A stretch of 64,000 nt of DNA from Yersinia vastinensis (GTDB taxonomy: Bacteria > Pseudomonadota > Gammaproteobacteria > Enterobacterales > Enterobacteriaceae), in assembly GCF_902726565.1 (NCBI RefSeq), contig NZ_CACVAF010000007.1:212964-276963 (forward strand). The letters are read 5' to 3'. The translations under genes and the position numbers were made by a program. The notes below the pieces were generated by a model. It searched no databases and was not told where the DNA came from. It was given only the letters and a program-made list of their open reading frames with translations. Position 1 is the first letter of the stretch. Each line of letters begins with the position of its first letter. This document shows, in pieces, positions 9,938 to 20,762 of this stretch.

Positions 9938-10120
9938 GAATCCCTCCGAGGTCAGCCAGTTACTGTGACAGAGGCCTCGCCTGCTAGCAACGTTGTAATC
10001 ATGTAAACATCGAGTTTGGTACGAAGTTCACATTTAAAGCGGGTAAATAGCACAATACTGACAAGTTATGCAGCCATCTTTGCATGATAAACCAACACCA
10101 TTCATCCGTCAGGTAGGCAT

Positions 10121-10148
10121 AAAAAAACCCGCAGATGCGGGCTTTTTT
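10121..10148 (-). terminator. Rho-independent terminator after glyA
   Basis: A perfect CCCGC/GCGGG hairpin with a 4-base loop is flanked by an A-run and a T-run, 24 bp past the glyA stop on the minus strand. The symmetric A/T tracts could let it act in both directions. Confidence 0.9.
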
Positions 10149-10171
10149 AGGAACAAATCATTCTAACAATA

Positions 10172-11425
10172 TTAAGCGTAGACCGGGAAGCGAGCGCAAA
10201 TAGCCAGAACTTTCTGTTTGATACGCTCGATAGTTGCTTCGTCGTTGATGTTATCCAGCACATCACACATCCAGCCAGCCAGCTCGCGAGATTCTTCTTC
10301 TTTGAAACCACGGCGGGTGATGGCCGGGCTACCAATACGTACGCCAGAAGTCACAAACGGACTTTTCGGGTCGTTAGGTACGCTGTTTTTATTCACGGTA
10401 ATGTTGGCGCGACCTAAGGCTGCATCGGCATCTTTACCCGTGATATTTTTATCAACCAAATCAAGCAAGAACAGATGGTTATCCGTCCCGCCGGAAACGA
10501 CTTTGTAGCCGCGTTCCAAGAATACCGCCACCATGGCTTTTGCGTTCTTCGCCACTTGCTGCTGATAAACTTTGAACTCAGGTTCCATTGCTTCTTTCAA
10601 TGCGACTGCTTTACCAGCAATAACATGCATCAATGGGCCACCTTGGTTCGCAGGGAACACAGAGGAGTTCAGTTTCTTATACAGCTCTTCGTCACCGCCT
10701 TTCGCCAAAATCAAGCCGCCACGTGGGCCAGCCAATGTTTTATGCGTGGTCGTCGTCACGATGTGTGCATGTGGAACTGGGTTAGGGTAAACACCAGCAG
10801 CCACCAGACCGGCTACGTGAGCCATGTCCACAAAGAACCATGCGCCGATGCTATCAGCAATTTCGCGCATTTTTGCCCAATCAACGATACCGGAATAAGC
10901 AGAGAAGCCGCCGATGATCATTTTTGGTTTATGAATTTCGGCCTGGCGCGCCATGTCTTCATAGTCAATCTTGCCAGACTCATCGATGCCGTAAGGCACG
11001 ATATTGTACAGTTTACCGGAGAAGTTAACCGGAGAGCCGTGGGTCAAGTGACCGCCGTGCGCCAAGTTCATACCCAGAACGGTATCACCGGGTTGCAGCA
11101 AAGCAGAGTAAACGGCTACGTTCGCCTGAGAACCGGAGTGTGGCTGAACGTTCGCATAATCAGCGCCAAACAACTCTTTAGCACGGTCAATTGCCAGCTG
11201 CTCAACGATGTCGACATACTCACAGCCACCGTAATAACGCTTGCCCGGATAGCCTTCAGCATATTTGTTTGTTAACTGAGAACCTTGCGCCTGCATAACA
11301 CGCGGGCTGGTATAGTTCTCAGAGGCAATCAGTTCGATGTGCTCTTCCTGGCGCACCACTTCTTGCTCCATTGCACGCCATAGATCTGCATCATAATCGG
11401 CAATGTTCATTTCACGCTTTAACAT
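10172..11425 (-). CDS. glyA: Serine hydroxymethyltransferase GlyA
   Basis: PLP enzyme interconverting serine and glycine with tetrahydrofolate, the main source of one-carbon units. It has 417 residues, identical to the family length, with the PLP lysine in [15 protein letters not shown] near residue 229 and the GGCEYVD and HSGSQAN segments of the fold. The ribosome site is AGGAGA. It is divergent from hmp with a 366-bp regulatory gap that includes a PurR-like box, consistent with purine repression known in E. coli. Confidence 0.97.
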   Translation of the reverse strand: MLKREMNIADYDADLWRAMEQEVVRQEEHIELIASENYTSPRVMQAQGSQLTNKYAEGYPGKRYYGGCEYVDIVEQLAIDRAKELFGADYANVQPHSGSQANVAVYSALLQPGDTVLGMNLAHGGHLTHGSPVNFSGKLYNIVPYGIDESGKIDYEDMARQAEIHKPKMIIGGFSAYSGIVDWAKMREIADSIGAWFFVDMAHVAGLVAAGVYPNPVPHAHIVTTTTHKTLAGPRGGLILAKGGDEELYKKLNSSVFPANQGGPLMHVIAGKAVALKEAMEPEFKVYQQQVAKNAKAMVAVFLERGYKVVSGGTDNHLFLLDLVDKNITGKDADAALGRANITVNKNSVPNDPKSPFVTSGVRIGSPAITRRGFKEEESRELAGWMCDVLDNINDEATIERIKQKVLAICARFPVYA

Positions 11426-11515
11426 CCGGCTCTCCTGACTTAGCTAACATTTGGGTTCTGCCACACAGTGTAAACTGTTTCCCCCCCGTTAAGATAGGTC
11501 TTGACAGAGGTTTTT

Positions 11516-11531
11516 ACGCAAACGATTGGCT
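11516..11531 (-). promoter_or_regulatory. PurR box of glyA
   Basis: ACGCAAACGATTGGCT on the plus strand resembles the PurR consensus ACGCAAACGTTTNCNT, including the central CG step. It lies about 90 bp upstream of the glyA ATG, where E. coli glyA is PurR-controlled. The sequence match is seen; function is inferred. Confidence 0.65.
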
Positions 11532-11687
11532 CTAGGCTGCGTAAGGCTTTGACCTGTTCAGAGTTCATCCAAAGCAACGGAAATATCCTCATATTCATTA
11601 TGTGATTTTTTCATATTCTGTGAATTGATACGACGATGTAATCCCCTATAAGCGCAATGTGCATTTACAAGTTAGGCTGCGCTCTAT

Positions 11688-11710
11688 AAGATGCATTCAA
11701 AATGCATGTA
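11688..11710 (+). promoter_or_regulatory. NsrR operator of hmp
   Basis: A near-palindrome of two 11-bp arms, AAGATGCATTC and AAATGCATGTA, around a single A fits the NsrR pattern of nitric-oxide-controlled promoters. It lies about 80 bp upstream of hmp, the best known NsrR target. Loss of the NsrR cluster by NO would derepress hmp. Confidence 0.75.
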
Positions 11711-11791
11711 TTGATTTGTATCTTATAACCCCCAGTCATTAACGTTGTCGTTGCCGATGATGAAGGGGAGAAAATAGTTAAGGAGCGCCAC

Positions 11792-12982
11792 ATGCTGGAC
11801 CAACAAACCATCGCGACTGTTCAATCTACCATCCCACTGCTTGCCGCCACTGGGCCGAAACTGACAGCACATTTCTATGATCGTATGTTCGAGCACAACC
11901 CTGAACTGAAGCATATTTTCAATATGAGCAACCAGTTCAATGGCGATCAGCGCGAAGCCCTGTTTAATGCCATTTGCGCCTATGCGGCAAATCTTGAGAA
12001 TCTGGCCGCCTTACTCCCCGCCGTTGAACGAATCGCCCAAAAACATACCAGCCTGAATATTCAACCGGAGCATTACTCTATCGTTGGTCACCATTTAATA
12101 AGCACGCTGGATGAAATGTTCTCCCCAGGCCAAGAAGTTTTAGATGCTTGGGCTAAAGCCTATGGTGTACTGGCGGATGTTTTTATTACACGGGAAAGCC
12201 AGATTTACGAGCAGGGCGAAACCAGTACCGGGGGTTGGCGCACCTTACGTCGTTTCCGCATCACCCAAAAAGAGATGCAAAGTGAGATTATTTGCAGTTT
12301 TGTATTAGCACCCGAAGACGGTGGACGAGTTCTGGATTTCAAACCCGGCCAATATTTGGGTATCTATATTGAAGATGAGCAACTTGAATATCAGGAAATC
12401 CGCCAATATTCTCTGACTGCCGCGCCAAACGGGAAAACATACCGCATTGCAGTGAAACGTGAGGAACAGGGAACGGTTTCTAACTATCTGCACCAAAAGT
12501 TGGATGAAGGTGACACCGTCCGTGTTGCTCCTCCGCGTGGCGACTTCTTCTTAGATATTTCATCAGCTACGCCGGTGGCCTTGATTTCCGCAGGTGTGGG
12601 CCAGACACCAATGTTAGCGATGCTAAATACACTGCATAATCAACAGCATTCTGCGCCAGTACATTGGTTGCATGCGGCTGAAAATGGGCGAGTTCATGCA
12701 TTTGCCGATGAAGTTTCCACTATTGCAGAAAACATGCCGAACCTTAGCCGCCATGTGTGGTATCGCGAACCTGAAGCGCAAGATATTCAGGGTGAAAGCT
12801 ATCACAGCAAAGGGTTGATGGATCTGAGCTCACATCAGTGGTTGGCAGCAGATCCCAACAGACATTATTACCTTTGTGGTCCATTGGGCTTTATGCAATT
12901 TGCTGCTCGCCAGTTATTGGCACAAGGTGTGGCTGCTGAGCGAATTCATTACGAGTGCTTTGGCCCACATAAAGTTATTTAA
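11792..12982 (+). CDS. hmp: Nitric oxide dioxygenase / flavohemoprotein Hmp
   Basis: Oxidises NO to nitrate using O2 and NADPH, protecting against nitrosative stress. It has 396 residues: an N-terminal globin with proximal haem histidine H85 (residues 1-140), an FAD-binding domain with RQYSLT, and an NAD(P)-binding domain with [13 protein letters not shown] and the C-terminal CGPLGFM motif. The ribosome site is AAGGAG. Monocistronic, divergent from glyA, behind an NsrR-type operator. Confidence 0.97.
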   Translation: MLDQQTIATVQSTIPLLAATGPKLTAHFYDRMFEHNPELKHIFNMSNQFNGDQREALFNAICAYAANLENLAALLPAVERIAQKHTSLNIQPEHYSIVGHHLISTLDEMFSPGQEVLDAWAKAYGVLADVFITRESQIYEQGETSTGGWRTLRRFRITQKEMQSEIICSFVLAPEDGGRVLDFKPGQYLGIYIEDEQLEYQEIRQYSLTAAPNGKTYRIAVKREEQGTVSNYLHQKLDEGDTVRVAPPRGDFFLDISSATPVALISAGVGQTPMLAMLNTLHNQQHSAPVHWLHAAENGRVHAFADEVSTIAENMPNLSRHVWYREPEAQDIQGESYHSKGLMDLSSHQWLAADPNRHYYLCGPLGFMQFAARQLLAQGVAAERIHYECFGPHKVI

Positions 12983-13005
12983 GTATTGAATTTATTTACT
13001 TTGTC

Positions 13006-13032
13006 AAAGGGAGCATATAAGGCTCCCTTTTC
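13006..13032 (+). terminator. Rho-independent terminator after hmp
   Basis: An AAGGGAGC/GCTCCCTT hairpin with a 7-base loop, followed by T residues, starts about 24 bp after the hmp stop. Confidence 0.85.
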
Positions 13033-13082
13033 ATCTCTGCTATAAAAAATCCGTCTGCTTATTGTTTTTAAATGTGGTAGAA

Positions 13083-13098
13083 CGTGATTTAGATCTCA
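13083..13098 (+). promoter_or_regulatory. Possible CRP site upstream of the yhf cluster
   Basis: CGTGATTTAGATCTCA matches the CRP pattern TGTGA-N6-TCACA at 8 of 10 positions, about 160 bp upstream of yhfZ. The 274-bp gap between hmp and yhfZ otherwise shows only the hmp terminator and AT-rich sequence. Weak evidence. Confidence 0.35.
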
Positions 13099-13256
13099 TA
13101 TATCCTGCTTTAATATTGCCACGATGAGATATTCAGACGAATGTCTAAATATTCATATAACTGAAAATTAATCGTACGGCTAAAATTATCCCCTGATTGT
13201 TTATTGCCCAGAGGCATCATTTAGTGTCGGGCGAATTAAGGCTGAATTGACCTACC

Positions 13257-14156
13257 ATGAGTAAGAAATTCATTAAAAAAGAAGGGTTAGCATTGGTGTC
13301 CATGGCGCGCTATTTAATTGGTGAGTGCGCGGGCAATCGGCTTAAAACTATCGATGAATTATCTGATGATTTCGGCATTTCTGTTGGTGTCGTTCAGCAT
13401 GCATTAAAAGTGCTGGAAGCGGATGGCGCGATTATTGTTGAACGTCGGGGCCGGAATGGAACTTTGCTTATTGACCTGAATATGCCGTTGTTACTGCAAC
13501 AGGCAGATTTGGGCAATATGGTCTGTGCTATGCCCCTGCCCTATACCAAACTTTATGAAGGTCTGGCGAGTGGTTTAAGGGAACAATTCACTCTACTTCC
13601 TCTTTATTTTGCTCATATGCGTGGCGCGCAAGTGCGTATCGAATGCCTGATTGACGGTATTTACGATATGGCGGTCGTCTCACATCTGGCAGCAAAAAGT
13701 TATCTAGATCAAGGGAAAGTCACCGTCGCACTGAATCTAGGCCGTGGGTCTTATGTTGACGGTCACCAACTTATTTGTCGCCGCGGTGAACAACATAATA
13801 TCCGCCGGGTAGGATTGGATCCACGTTCACCAGACCAATGTCTGTTGACTGAAATTAAATTTTCCGGGCAACCTATCGAGATAGTCGAATTACCCTATAG
13901 TGACTGCATTGCACACATTAATCGTGGCGATATTGATGCTGCCATTTGGAATCTGGCAGACGACATTCCTCATGAACATTTGCAAGCCATCAAGCTACAA
14001 GGCGATGAACGCTATATTCAAGCTTCGCAGGCGGTGATCCTCATCCGGCCTGATAATCACCCAATTAAATTGCTACTGGAAAAAGGCATTAATGAAACGT
14101 TACTGCTGAACCACCAGCGAGCAGTACAGAATGGCGAGAGAGAACCTCGTTATTAA
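13257..14156 (+). CDS. yhfZ: YhfZ-like GntR-type regulator
   Basis: Putative transcription regulator of the yhf cluster, 299 residues, similar throughout to E. coli YhfZ. The N-terminal 70 residues form a GntR-like winged helix (KTIDELSDDFGISVGVVQHA). The rest resembles a periplasmic-binding-protein-like ligand domain (CAMPLPYTKLYEGLASGL, AVVSHLAAKSYL). Being first in a co-oriented cluster, it is a likely local regulator. Its ligand is unknown. Confidence 0.8.
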   Translation: MSKKFIKKEGLALVSMARYLIGECAGNRLKTIDELSDDFGISVGVVQHALKVLEADGAIIVERRGRNGTLLIDLNMPLLLQQADLGNMVCAMPLPYTKLYEGLASGLREQFTLLPLYFAHMRGAQVRIECLIDGIYDMAVVSHLAAKSYLDQGKVTVALNLGRGSYVDGHQLICRRGEQHNIRRVGLDPRSPDQCLLTEIKFSGQPIEIVELPYSDCIAHINRGDIDAAIWNLADDIPHEHLQAIKLQGDERYIQASQAVILIRPDNHPIKLLLEKGINETLLLNHQRAVQNGEREPRY

Positions 14157-14203
14157 TCATAGCCATCTGGCGGCAAGCCAAATTATTTTCTGGGGGTTAC
14201 TCT

Positions 14204-14584
14204 TTGGAGATGTGTATTGATGCACGACTGAATATTTTGTGCCAATCAGGGGTTATTGACCCTGATATCGGCCAAGGGTTAGACAAAGTTATCAATCGGT
14301 TAGAACATTTTTGGCAGTTACCTGTTCATAGTTCCCAAGGCGTCATGACCATGACCCATCTGGCGAGTGCATTAATGCGTACCCGCCGTGGTGAAGAGAT
14401 TCATGCACTGGATCCAGCGATACTAGCGGAAATTATTCAAAGCGAAGATATTCACTACATCCGTGAGATAAATCAGGATCTATTGGCTTATTTTTCACTA
14501 AAACCAGCAGAAAATGAAATTGGATATTTACTCGCGAACCTTTACGGTCTATACCTTTCCAGTGATATGCCCACGTTGCGTTAA
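14204..14584 (+). CDS. yhfY: YhfY-like PRD-domain protein
   Basis: Single PRD (PTS regulation domain) protein, 126 residues, similar in size and place to YhfY. Conserved-looking histidines lie in MTHLASALMR and near the middle, as in PRDs phosphorylated by HPr or EII proteins. It lies 47 bp after yhfZ in the same direction. A role in modulating YhfZ or sensing PTS state is inference. No PTS permease is encoded in the cluster. Confidence 0.7.
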   Translation: MEMCIDARLNILCQSGVIDPDIGQGLDKVINRLEHFWQLPVHSSQGVMTMTHLASALMRTRRGEEIHALDPAILAEIIQSEDIHYIREINQDLLAYFSLKPAENEIGYLLANLYGLYLSSDMPTLR

Positions 14585-14701
14585 ATAAAATATATCGGGC
14601 ATAGTGATAGAAAATACAACATCAGGGTCTCTTTATAATAAATATTCAAAATAATGATAATTTAATAAAAATAATTATGCCGTAGCTAATCAGGACATAA
14701 A

Positions 14702-15877
14702 ATGTTTTTAAAAACACTATTAAAACAAAATACTAAATTGATTAATGCGGCTATCTCTTTCTGGCTTCAAGGGAAAATCTATCCTGATAGCTACGTAATA
14801 GATGTTGAACAAACTGAAGCTAATGCTCGTTTACTGCTGGAAACAGCAAACCACTATCAGATAAAACTGTATCTGATGAGTAAACAGTTCGGGCGTAATC
14901 CTGAATTATGCCGTCGCCTGTTGGCTTGCCATTACCAAGGCACAGGTTATCAAGGCATTGTCGCTGTCGATTTTAAAGAGGCGCGGCAGCTTTATCGCCA
15001 TGGGTTACCGATTGCCCACATCGGCCATTTGGTACAACCGCCTTCTGGCATGATAGATGAAATAGTCCGCCAGCAGCCCGATGTTATTACCGTCTTCTCG
15101 TTAGAAAAAGCGCTGGAAATATCTCAAGCAGCACTTCGCCAACAGAGGGTCCAGTCACTCATGTTGAAAGTGTGCCAACCGGGCGATTTGCTCTATGCCG
15201 GGCAAGAGGCTGGTTTCGAATTAGATAATCTACCAGTCGTGATTGCCGCTATCGACAACATGCCAGCGGTGAAATTAGTTGGGGTAACACATTTCCCCTG
15301 CATGCTGTATGACAGCCCATCACAGCAAACGCTGCCCACCGCCAATATGCATACTTTGTTGGCCGCCCGAGATATTTTGCGGGCACAAGGGGTGAATATT
15401 GAGCAGGTGAATGGCCCCTCAGCAACCAGTTGCACCACCCTGCCCCAATTGGCCCAATGGGGGATCACCCACAGTGAGCCCGGACATGCCCTCACGGGCA
15501 CCATTCCAGCTAATCAGCACGGCGACCAGCCAGAACAGATCTCCATGCTTTATCTGTCTGAGATTTCCCATCATTTTGCTGATAACAGCTATCTTTTTGG
15601 TGGTGGCTATTACCGGCGCGGCCATTTGCAAAATGCCTTGGTTTGGCATAATGACCAATTTAGCCAAAGCAAAGTATTACCGATTGATGATGATAGTATC
15701 GATTACTGTCTGCGGTTGAAGGGGAAGTTCCCCATCGGCAGTCCGGTGATCATGAGTTTTCGCACCCAGATATTTGTGACCCGCAGTGACGTTGTTTTGA
15801 TTGATGGCATTAAAAGTGGAAACCCACGCATACTTGGCTGCTATGACAGTCAGGGTAATCAGTTGTCAGAAAAGTAA
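14702..15877 (+). CDS. yhfX: YhfX-like PLP-binding racemase-fold protein
   Basis: Fold-type III PLP protein related to alanine racemase and D-threonine aldolase, 391 residues. The N-terminal barrel begins DSYVIDVEQTEANARLLLE, and the segment YLMSKQFGRNP probably holds the PLP lysine. A GPSATSC motif lies near residue 240. Substrate is unknown. It lies 117 bp of AT-rich sequence after yhfY, and an ERIC element follows it. E. coli has yhfW directly after yhfX; here it is missing. Confidence 0.8.
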   Translation: MFLKTLLKQNTKLINAAISFWLQGKIYPDSYVIDVEQTEANARLLLETANHYQIKLYLMSKQFGRNPELCRRLLACHYQGTGYQGIVAVDFKEARQLYRHGLPIAHIGHLVQPPSGMIDEIVRQQPDVITVFSLEKALEISQAALRQQRVQSLMLKVCQPGDLLYAGQEAGFELDNLPVVIAAIDNMPAVKLVGVTHFPCMLYDSPSQQTLPTANMHTLLAARDILRAQGVNIEQVNGPSATSCTTLPQLAQWGITHSEPGHALTGTIPANQHGDQPEQISMLYLSEISHHFADNSYLFGGGYYRRGHLQNALVWHNDQFSQSKVLPIDDDSIDYCLRLKGKFPIGSPVIMSFRTQIFVTRSDVVLIDGIKSGNPRILGCYDSQGNQLSEK

Positions 15878-15942
15878 GTAATACCAATGGAATACTCCTT
15901 CCATCGTCACAGTGTCGATGGGAGGGTGAGATTACGCTCACA

Positions 15943-16069
15943 TATACCCCAAATAATTCTAAATGCAGTAAGGCGGCAAGCGAATGAATTCCGATGAGCT
16001 TACTTGAGTAAGTGATTCGTGTGATCGAGCGCAGCCAACGCACATGCAAATTGAAGTATGAAGGGTATA
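15943..16069 (+). repeat. ERIC element between yhfX and php
   Basis: About 127 bp matching the ERIC consensus along its length. It starts TATACCCCAAATAATTCT, has a central GAGCTTACTTGAGTAAGTGA, then GAGCGCAGCCAACGCA, and ends in TTGAAGTATGAAGGGTATA. It can form a long hairpin in RNA. It lies inside the yhf transcription unit, where E. coli has yhfW. The first ATG of an extended php frame (16058) lies inside the repeat and is probably not used. Confidence 0.9.
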
Positions 16070-16093
16070 CTGACTTTCTTCGGAGCCTGCCCG

Positions 16094-16981
16094 ATGATCA
16101 ATCCCAATGGATATACCTATGCTCATGAACATCTCCATATAGATTTATCCGGATTTAAAAATAATCTGGATTGTCGACTAGACCAATATCAACCCATCTG
16201 TGACGAAATGCGGGAATTAGTCAGCAAAGGCGTCGTCAATATTGTTGAAGTAACCAACCGTTATATGGGCCGCAACCCCCAGTTCTTATTAGATCTGATG
16301 CGTGATAGTGGCATAAATATCATTGCATCAACCGGTTACTACACTGACAGCTTTTACCCGCCGATGGTGCGCGAGAGTAGCGCTCAACAATTAGCGCGAA
16401 CCATGATTGATGAGGTTGAAATTGGCATTGATGGCACTGAACTGAAAGCAGGCGTAATTGCTGAAATCGGTACCAGTGAGGGAGTGGTAACCCCTGATGA
16501 GGCCAAAGTCTTCCATGCCGCAGCACTGGCTCACCATGCAACCGGCCTGCCTATTTCTACCCATACCAGTTTCAGCACCATGGGGTTAGAACAAATCGCC
16601 CTACTTAAACACTACGCGGTCCCACTCGATAAAGTGGTTATTGGTCATTGTGATCTGAAAGAGCAACCAGATCTTATTATGAAAATGATCGATATGGGCG
16701 TATATGTTCAATTCGATACCATCGGTAAAAATAGTTATTTTCCTGACGAACGTCGCATTGCGATGTTAGTGACGCTTGCTGAGCATGGATTATTGGATAA
16801 AGTCATGCTTTCGATGGATATCACTCGCCGCTCACATTTAAAAGCCAATGGCGGTAGCGGGTTTAGTTATTTAGTTGATTCGTTTGTTCCCATGTTATTG
16901 GCCGCAGGGTTTTCCCACCATCAGGTGGAAATGATGTTGCGCCACAATCCTAATAAATTTTTCAATACGCAAGGAAAGTGA
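16094..16981 (+). CDS. php: Php-like phosphotriesterase-homology protein
   Basis: Binuclear-zinc amidohydrolase related to bacterial phosphotriesterases, 295 residues, similar throughout to E. coli Php (YhfV). Metal ligands visible are H11 and H13 (AHEHLH), the glutamate in IAEIGTSEG, histidines in STHTSF and GHCDLK, and the aspartate in SMDITRR. I chose the ATG at 16094 because GGAG lies 8 bp before it and it aligns with the E. coli start; an in-frame ATG at 16058 falls within the ERIC. The physiological substrate is not known. Confidence 0.85.
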   Translation: MINPNGYTYAHEHLHIDLSGFKNNLDCRLDQYQPICDEMRELVSKGVVNIVEVTNRYMGRNPQFLLDLMRDSGINIIASTGYYTDSFYPPMVRESSAQQLARTMIDEVEIGIDGTELKAGVIAEIGTSEGVVTPDEAKVFHAAALAHHATGLPISTHTSFSTMGLEQIALLKHYAVPLDKVVIGHCDLKEQPDLIMKMIDMGVYVQFDTIGKNSYFPDERRIAMLVTLAEHGLLDKVMLSMDITRRSHLKANGGSGFSYLVDSFVPMLLAAGFSHHQVEMMLRHNPNKFFNTQGK

Positions 16982-16983
16982 TT

Positions 16984-17337
16984 ATGAAGAAGATTGGCAT
17001 TGCCGGGCTGCAACGAGAGTTAATACGCGAAATGGTTGAGCAGACGGCACCGAATACTTTTGAAACCTTTATTCTCTCGGATATGGATGCTGCTTTAAAA
17101 GTGAAAGAAGGGCAGTTGGATTATTATATCGGCGCCTGTAATACCGGGGCTGGAGCTGCATTATCAATGGCTATCGCGATTATCGGCTATAACAAAAGTG
17201 CCACTATCGCCAAACCTGGAATTAAAGCCAAACCAGAGCAAATTGAAAAATGGGTCACTGAAGGGAAAGTGGCGTTTGGCTTGTCAGTCGAACATATTGA
17301 ACATGCTATTCCACTGTTGATTACGCAATTGCGCTAA
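16984..17337 (+). CDS. yhfU: YhfU-like DUF2620 protein
   Basis: Small DUF2620 protein, 117 residues from the ATG at 16984, equal in length to E. coli YhfU. It contains the conserved stretch DYYIGACNTGAGAALSMAIA, a glycine-rich segment that might bind phosphate or nucleotide. It starts 2 bp after the php stop with AAGGA upstream, so it is translationally coupled. In-frame GTG at 16978 is less likely. Function unknown, though linked to php and yhfT. Confidence 0.8.
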   Translation: MKKIGIAGLQRELIREMVEQTAPNTFETFILSDMDAALKVKEGQLDYYIGACNTGAGAALSMAIAIIGYNKSATIAKPGIKAKPEQIEKWVTEGKVAFGLSVEHIEHAIPLLITQLR

Positions 17338-17347
17338 GGGGAGCACC

Positions 17348-18643
17348 GTGGATTATATTCATATTGTTGTGGTGGCCCTCCTGACAGGAATGACCGCCCT
17401 ACTTTCTCACCGTTCTGTCGCCGTATTTCATGATGGCATCCGCCCTATTCTTCCACAATTGGTGGAGGGAAATATGAGCCGCCGTGAAGCGGGCAGTATC
17501 GCCTTCGGCCTGAGTGTCGGTTTTATTGCCTCCGTGGGTATCTCATTTACCCTCTCCACGGGTTTACTTAACTCTTGGTTACTGTTCCTGCCAACAGATA
17601 TCATTGGGGTATTGGCTATCAACAGTTATCTGGCCTTTGCGCTAGGTGCTGCTTGGGGAATTTTAGCCCTCACCAGCTTACCCGCGGTGAACACCGCATT
17701 GACCTCATTGCCGGTGAACTTTATCGGTTCATTGGGGGAATTGAGTAGCCCGGTTATTTCCGCCTTTGCCTTGTTTCCTCTGGTCGCTATTTTTTATCAA
17801 TTTGGCTGGAAAACAGCGGTTATTTCCGCGTTCATCGTCCTGCTGACCCGCTTACTGATTACTCGTTTTACTGGGCTATTCCCAGAATCCATTGAAATTT
17901 TTGTCGGGATGATTCTGCTTATTGGCATCGCCATCGCGCAAGATTTGCGAGCCAAAACCCACTTGGGAGGGGGAGGCGGGCACTCTGTTTTCGAAGAGCG
18001 AACCCAGCGAATAATTAAAAACTTGCCGATGTTAGCCATTGTCGGTGGGTTAATTTCAGCGGTGGCCAGTATGAAAATCTTCGGCGGTAGCGAAGTGTCA
18101 ATTTACACGCTAGCAAAAGCCTACGCACCGGGGATCACACCCGAAGAGTCACTTGCATTGATTCATCAGGCATCATTGGCCGAGTTTATGCGTGGCCTTG
18201 GCTTTGTGCCGCTAATAGCCACTACCGCACTGGCGACGGGTGTCTATGCTGTTGCAGGCTTTACATTTGTGTTTGTCGTCGGTTATTTGGTGCCAAACCC
18301 ATTGCTAGCAGGAATAATTGGTGCCGCAGTCATATCGCTGGAAGTGTTGATGCTCCGCTCTATCGGCAAATGGCTGGGCCGTTTCCCCTCAGTGCGTAAT
18401 GCCTCCGACAATATTCGTAATGCGATGAACTTGTTGATGGAATATGCGCTGTTGATCGGGGCTATTTTTGCATCGATCAAAATGGCCGGTTATACCGGTT
18501 TCACTATCACGACAGCGCTCTACTTCCTCAATGAAGCTATTGGTCGCCCGGTTATGAAGATTGCCGCGCCTGTGGTGGCCGTGATCATCGCCGGTGTTGT
18601 GCTTAACCTGTTCTATTGGTTAGGGCTATTTGTTCCCGCTTAA
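17348..18643 (+). CDS. yhfT: YhfT-like polytopic membrane protein
   Basis: Predicted transport protein with about 11-12 hydrophobic segments, 431 residues, similar throughout to E. coli YhfT. It starts with GTG at 17348 behind GGGGAG, 10 bp after yhfU. A glycine-rich cytosolic loop (LGGGGGHSVFEERTQ) lies near residue 210. It is probably the permease for the unknown yhf substrate. E. coli has yhfS, an aminotransferase-like gene, downstream; here a terminator follows directly. Confidence 0.8.
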   Translation: MDYIHIVVVALLTGMTALLSHRSVAVFHDGIRPILPQLVEGNMSRREAGSIAFGLSVGFIASVGISFTLSTGLLNSWLLFLPTDIIGVLAINSYLAFALGAAWGILALTSLPAVNTALTSLPVNFIGSLGELSSPVISAFALFPLVAIFYQFGWKTAVISAFIVLLTRLLITRFTGLFPESIEIFVGMILLIGIAIAQDLRAKTHLGGGGGHSVFEERTQRIIKNLPMLAIVGGLISAVASMKIFGGSEVSIYTLAKAYAPGITPEESLALIHQASLAEFMRGLGFVPLIATTALATGVYAVAGFTFVFVVGYLVPNPLLAGIIGAAVISLEVLMLRSIGKWLGRFPSVRNASDNIRNAMNLLMEYALLIGAIFASIKMAGYTGFTITTALYFLNEAIGRPVMKIAAPVVAVIIAGVVLNLFYWLGLFVPA

Positions 18644-18676
18644 TCCATGATGCTTGAAGCCGCTGAAATTTAAGTT

Positions 18677-18713
18677 AAAAAGCCCGTTCGTCGCAAAACG
18701 AAACGGGCTTTTT
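18677..18713. terminator. Bidirectional terminator between yhfT and glnB
   Basis: AAAAAGCCCGTT and AACGGGCTTTTT arms flank a short interior, with A-run and T-run on both sides. It lies between convergent yhfT (ends 18643) and glnB (ends 18733). Confidence 0.88.
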
Positions 18714-18732
18714 ACTGCATCACGGACGGCAA

Positions 18733-20707
<1,975 letters not shown>

Positions 20708-20762
20708 TTGTATTTAAACTCTGTTTTGTCAGGGAACAATGGCTGTGGGTTAACAACCATTA

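Noticed and set aside
10475..11275. 266-codon open frame opposite glyA
   Set aside because: Antisense shadow of a highly conserved gene; composition reflects glyA codons on the other strand.
16058..16093. Extended N terminus of php
   Set aside because: The first 12 codons lie in the ERIC end; the ATG at 16094 has a proper ribosome site and matches the E. coli start.
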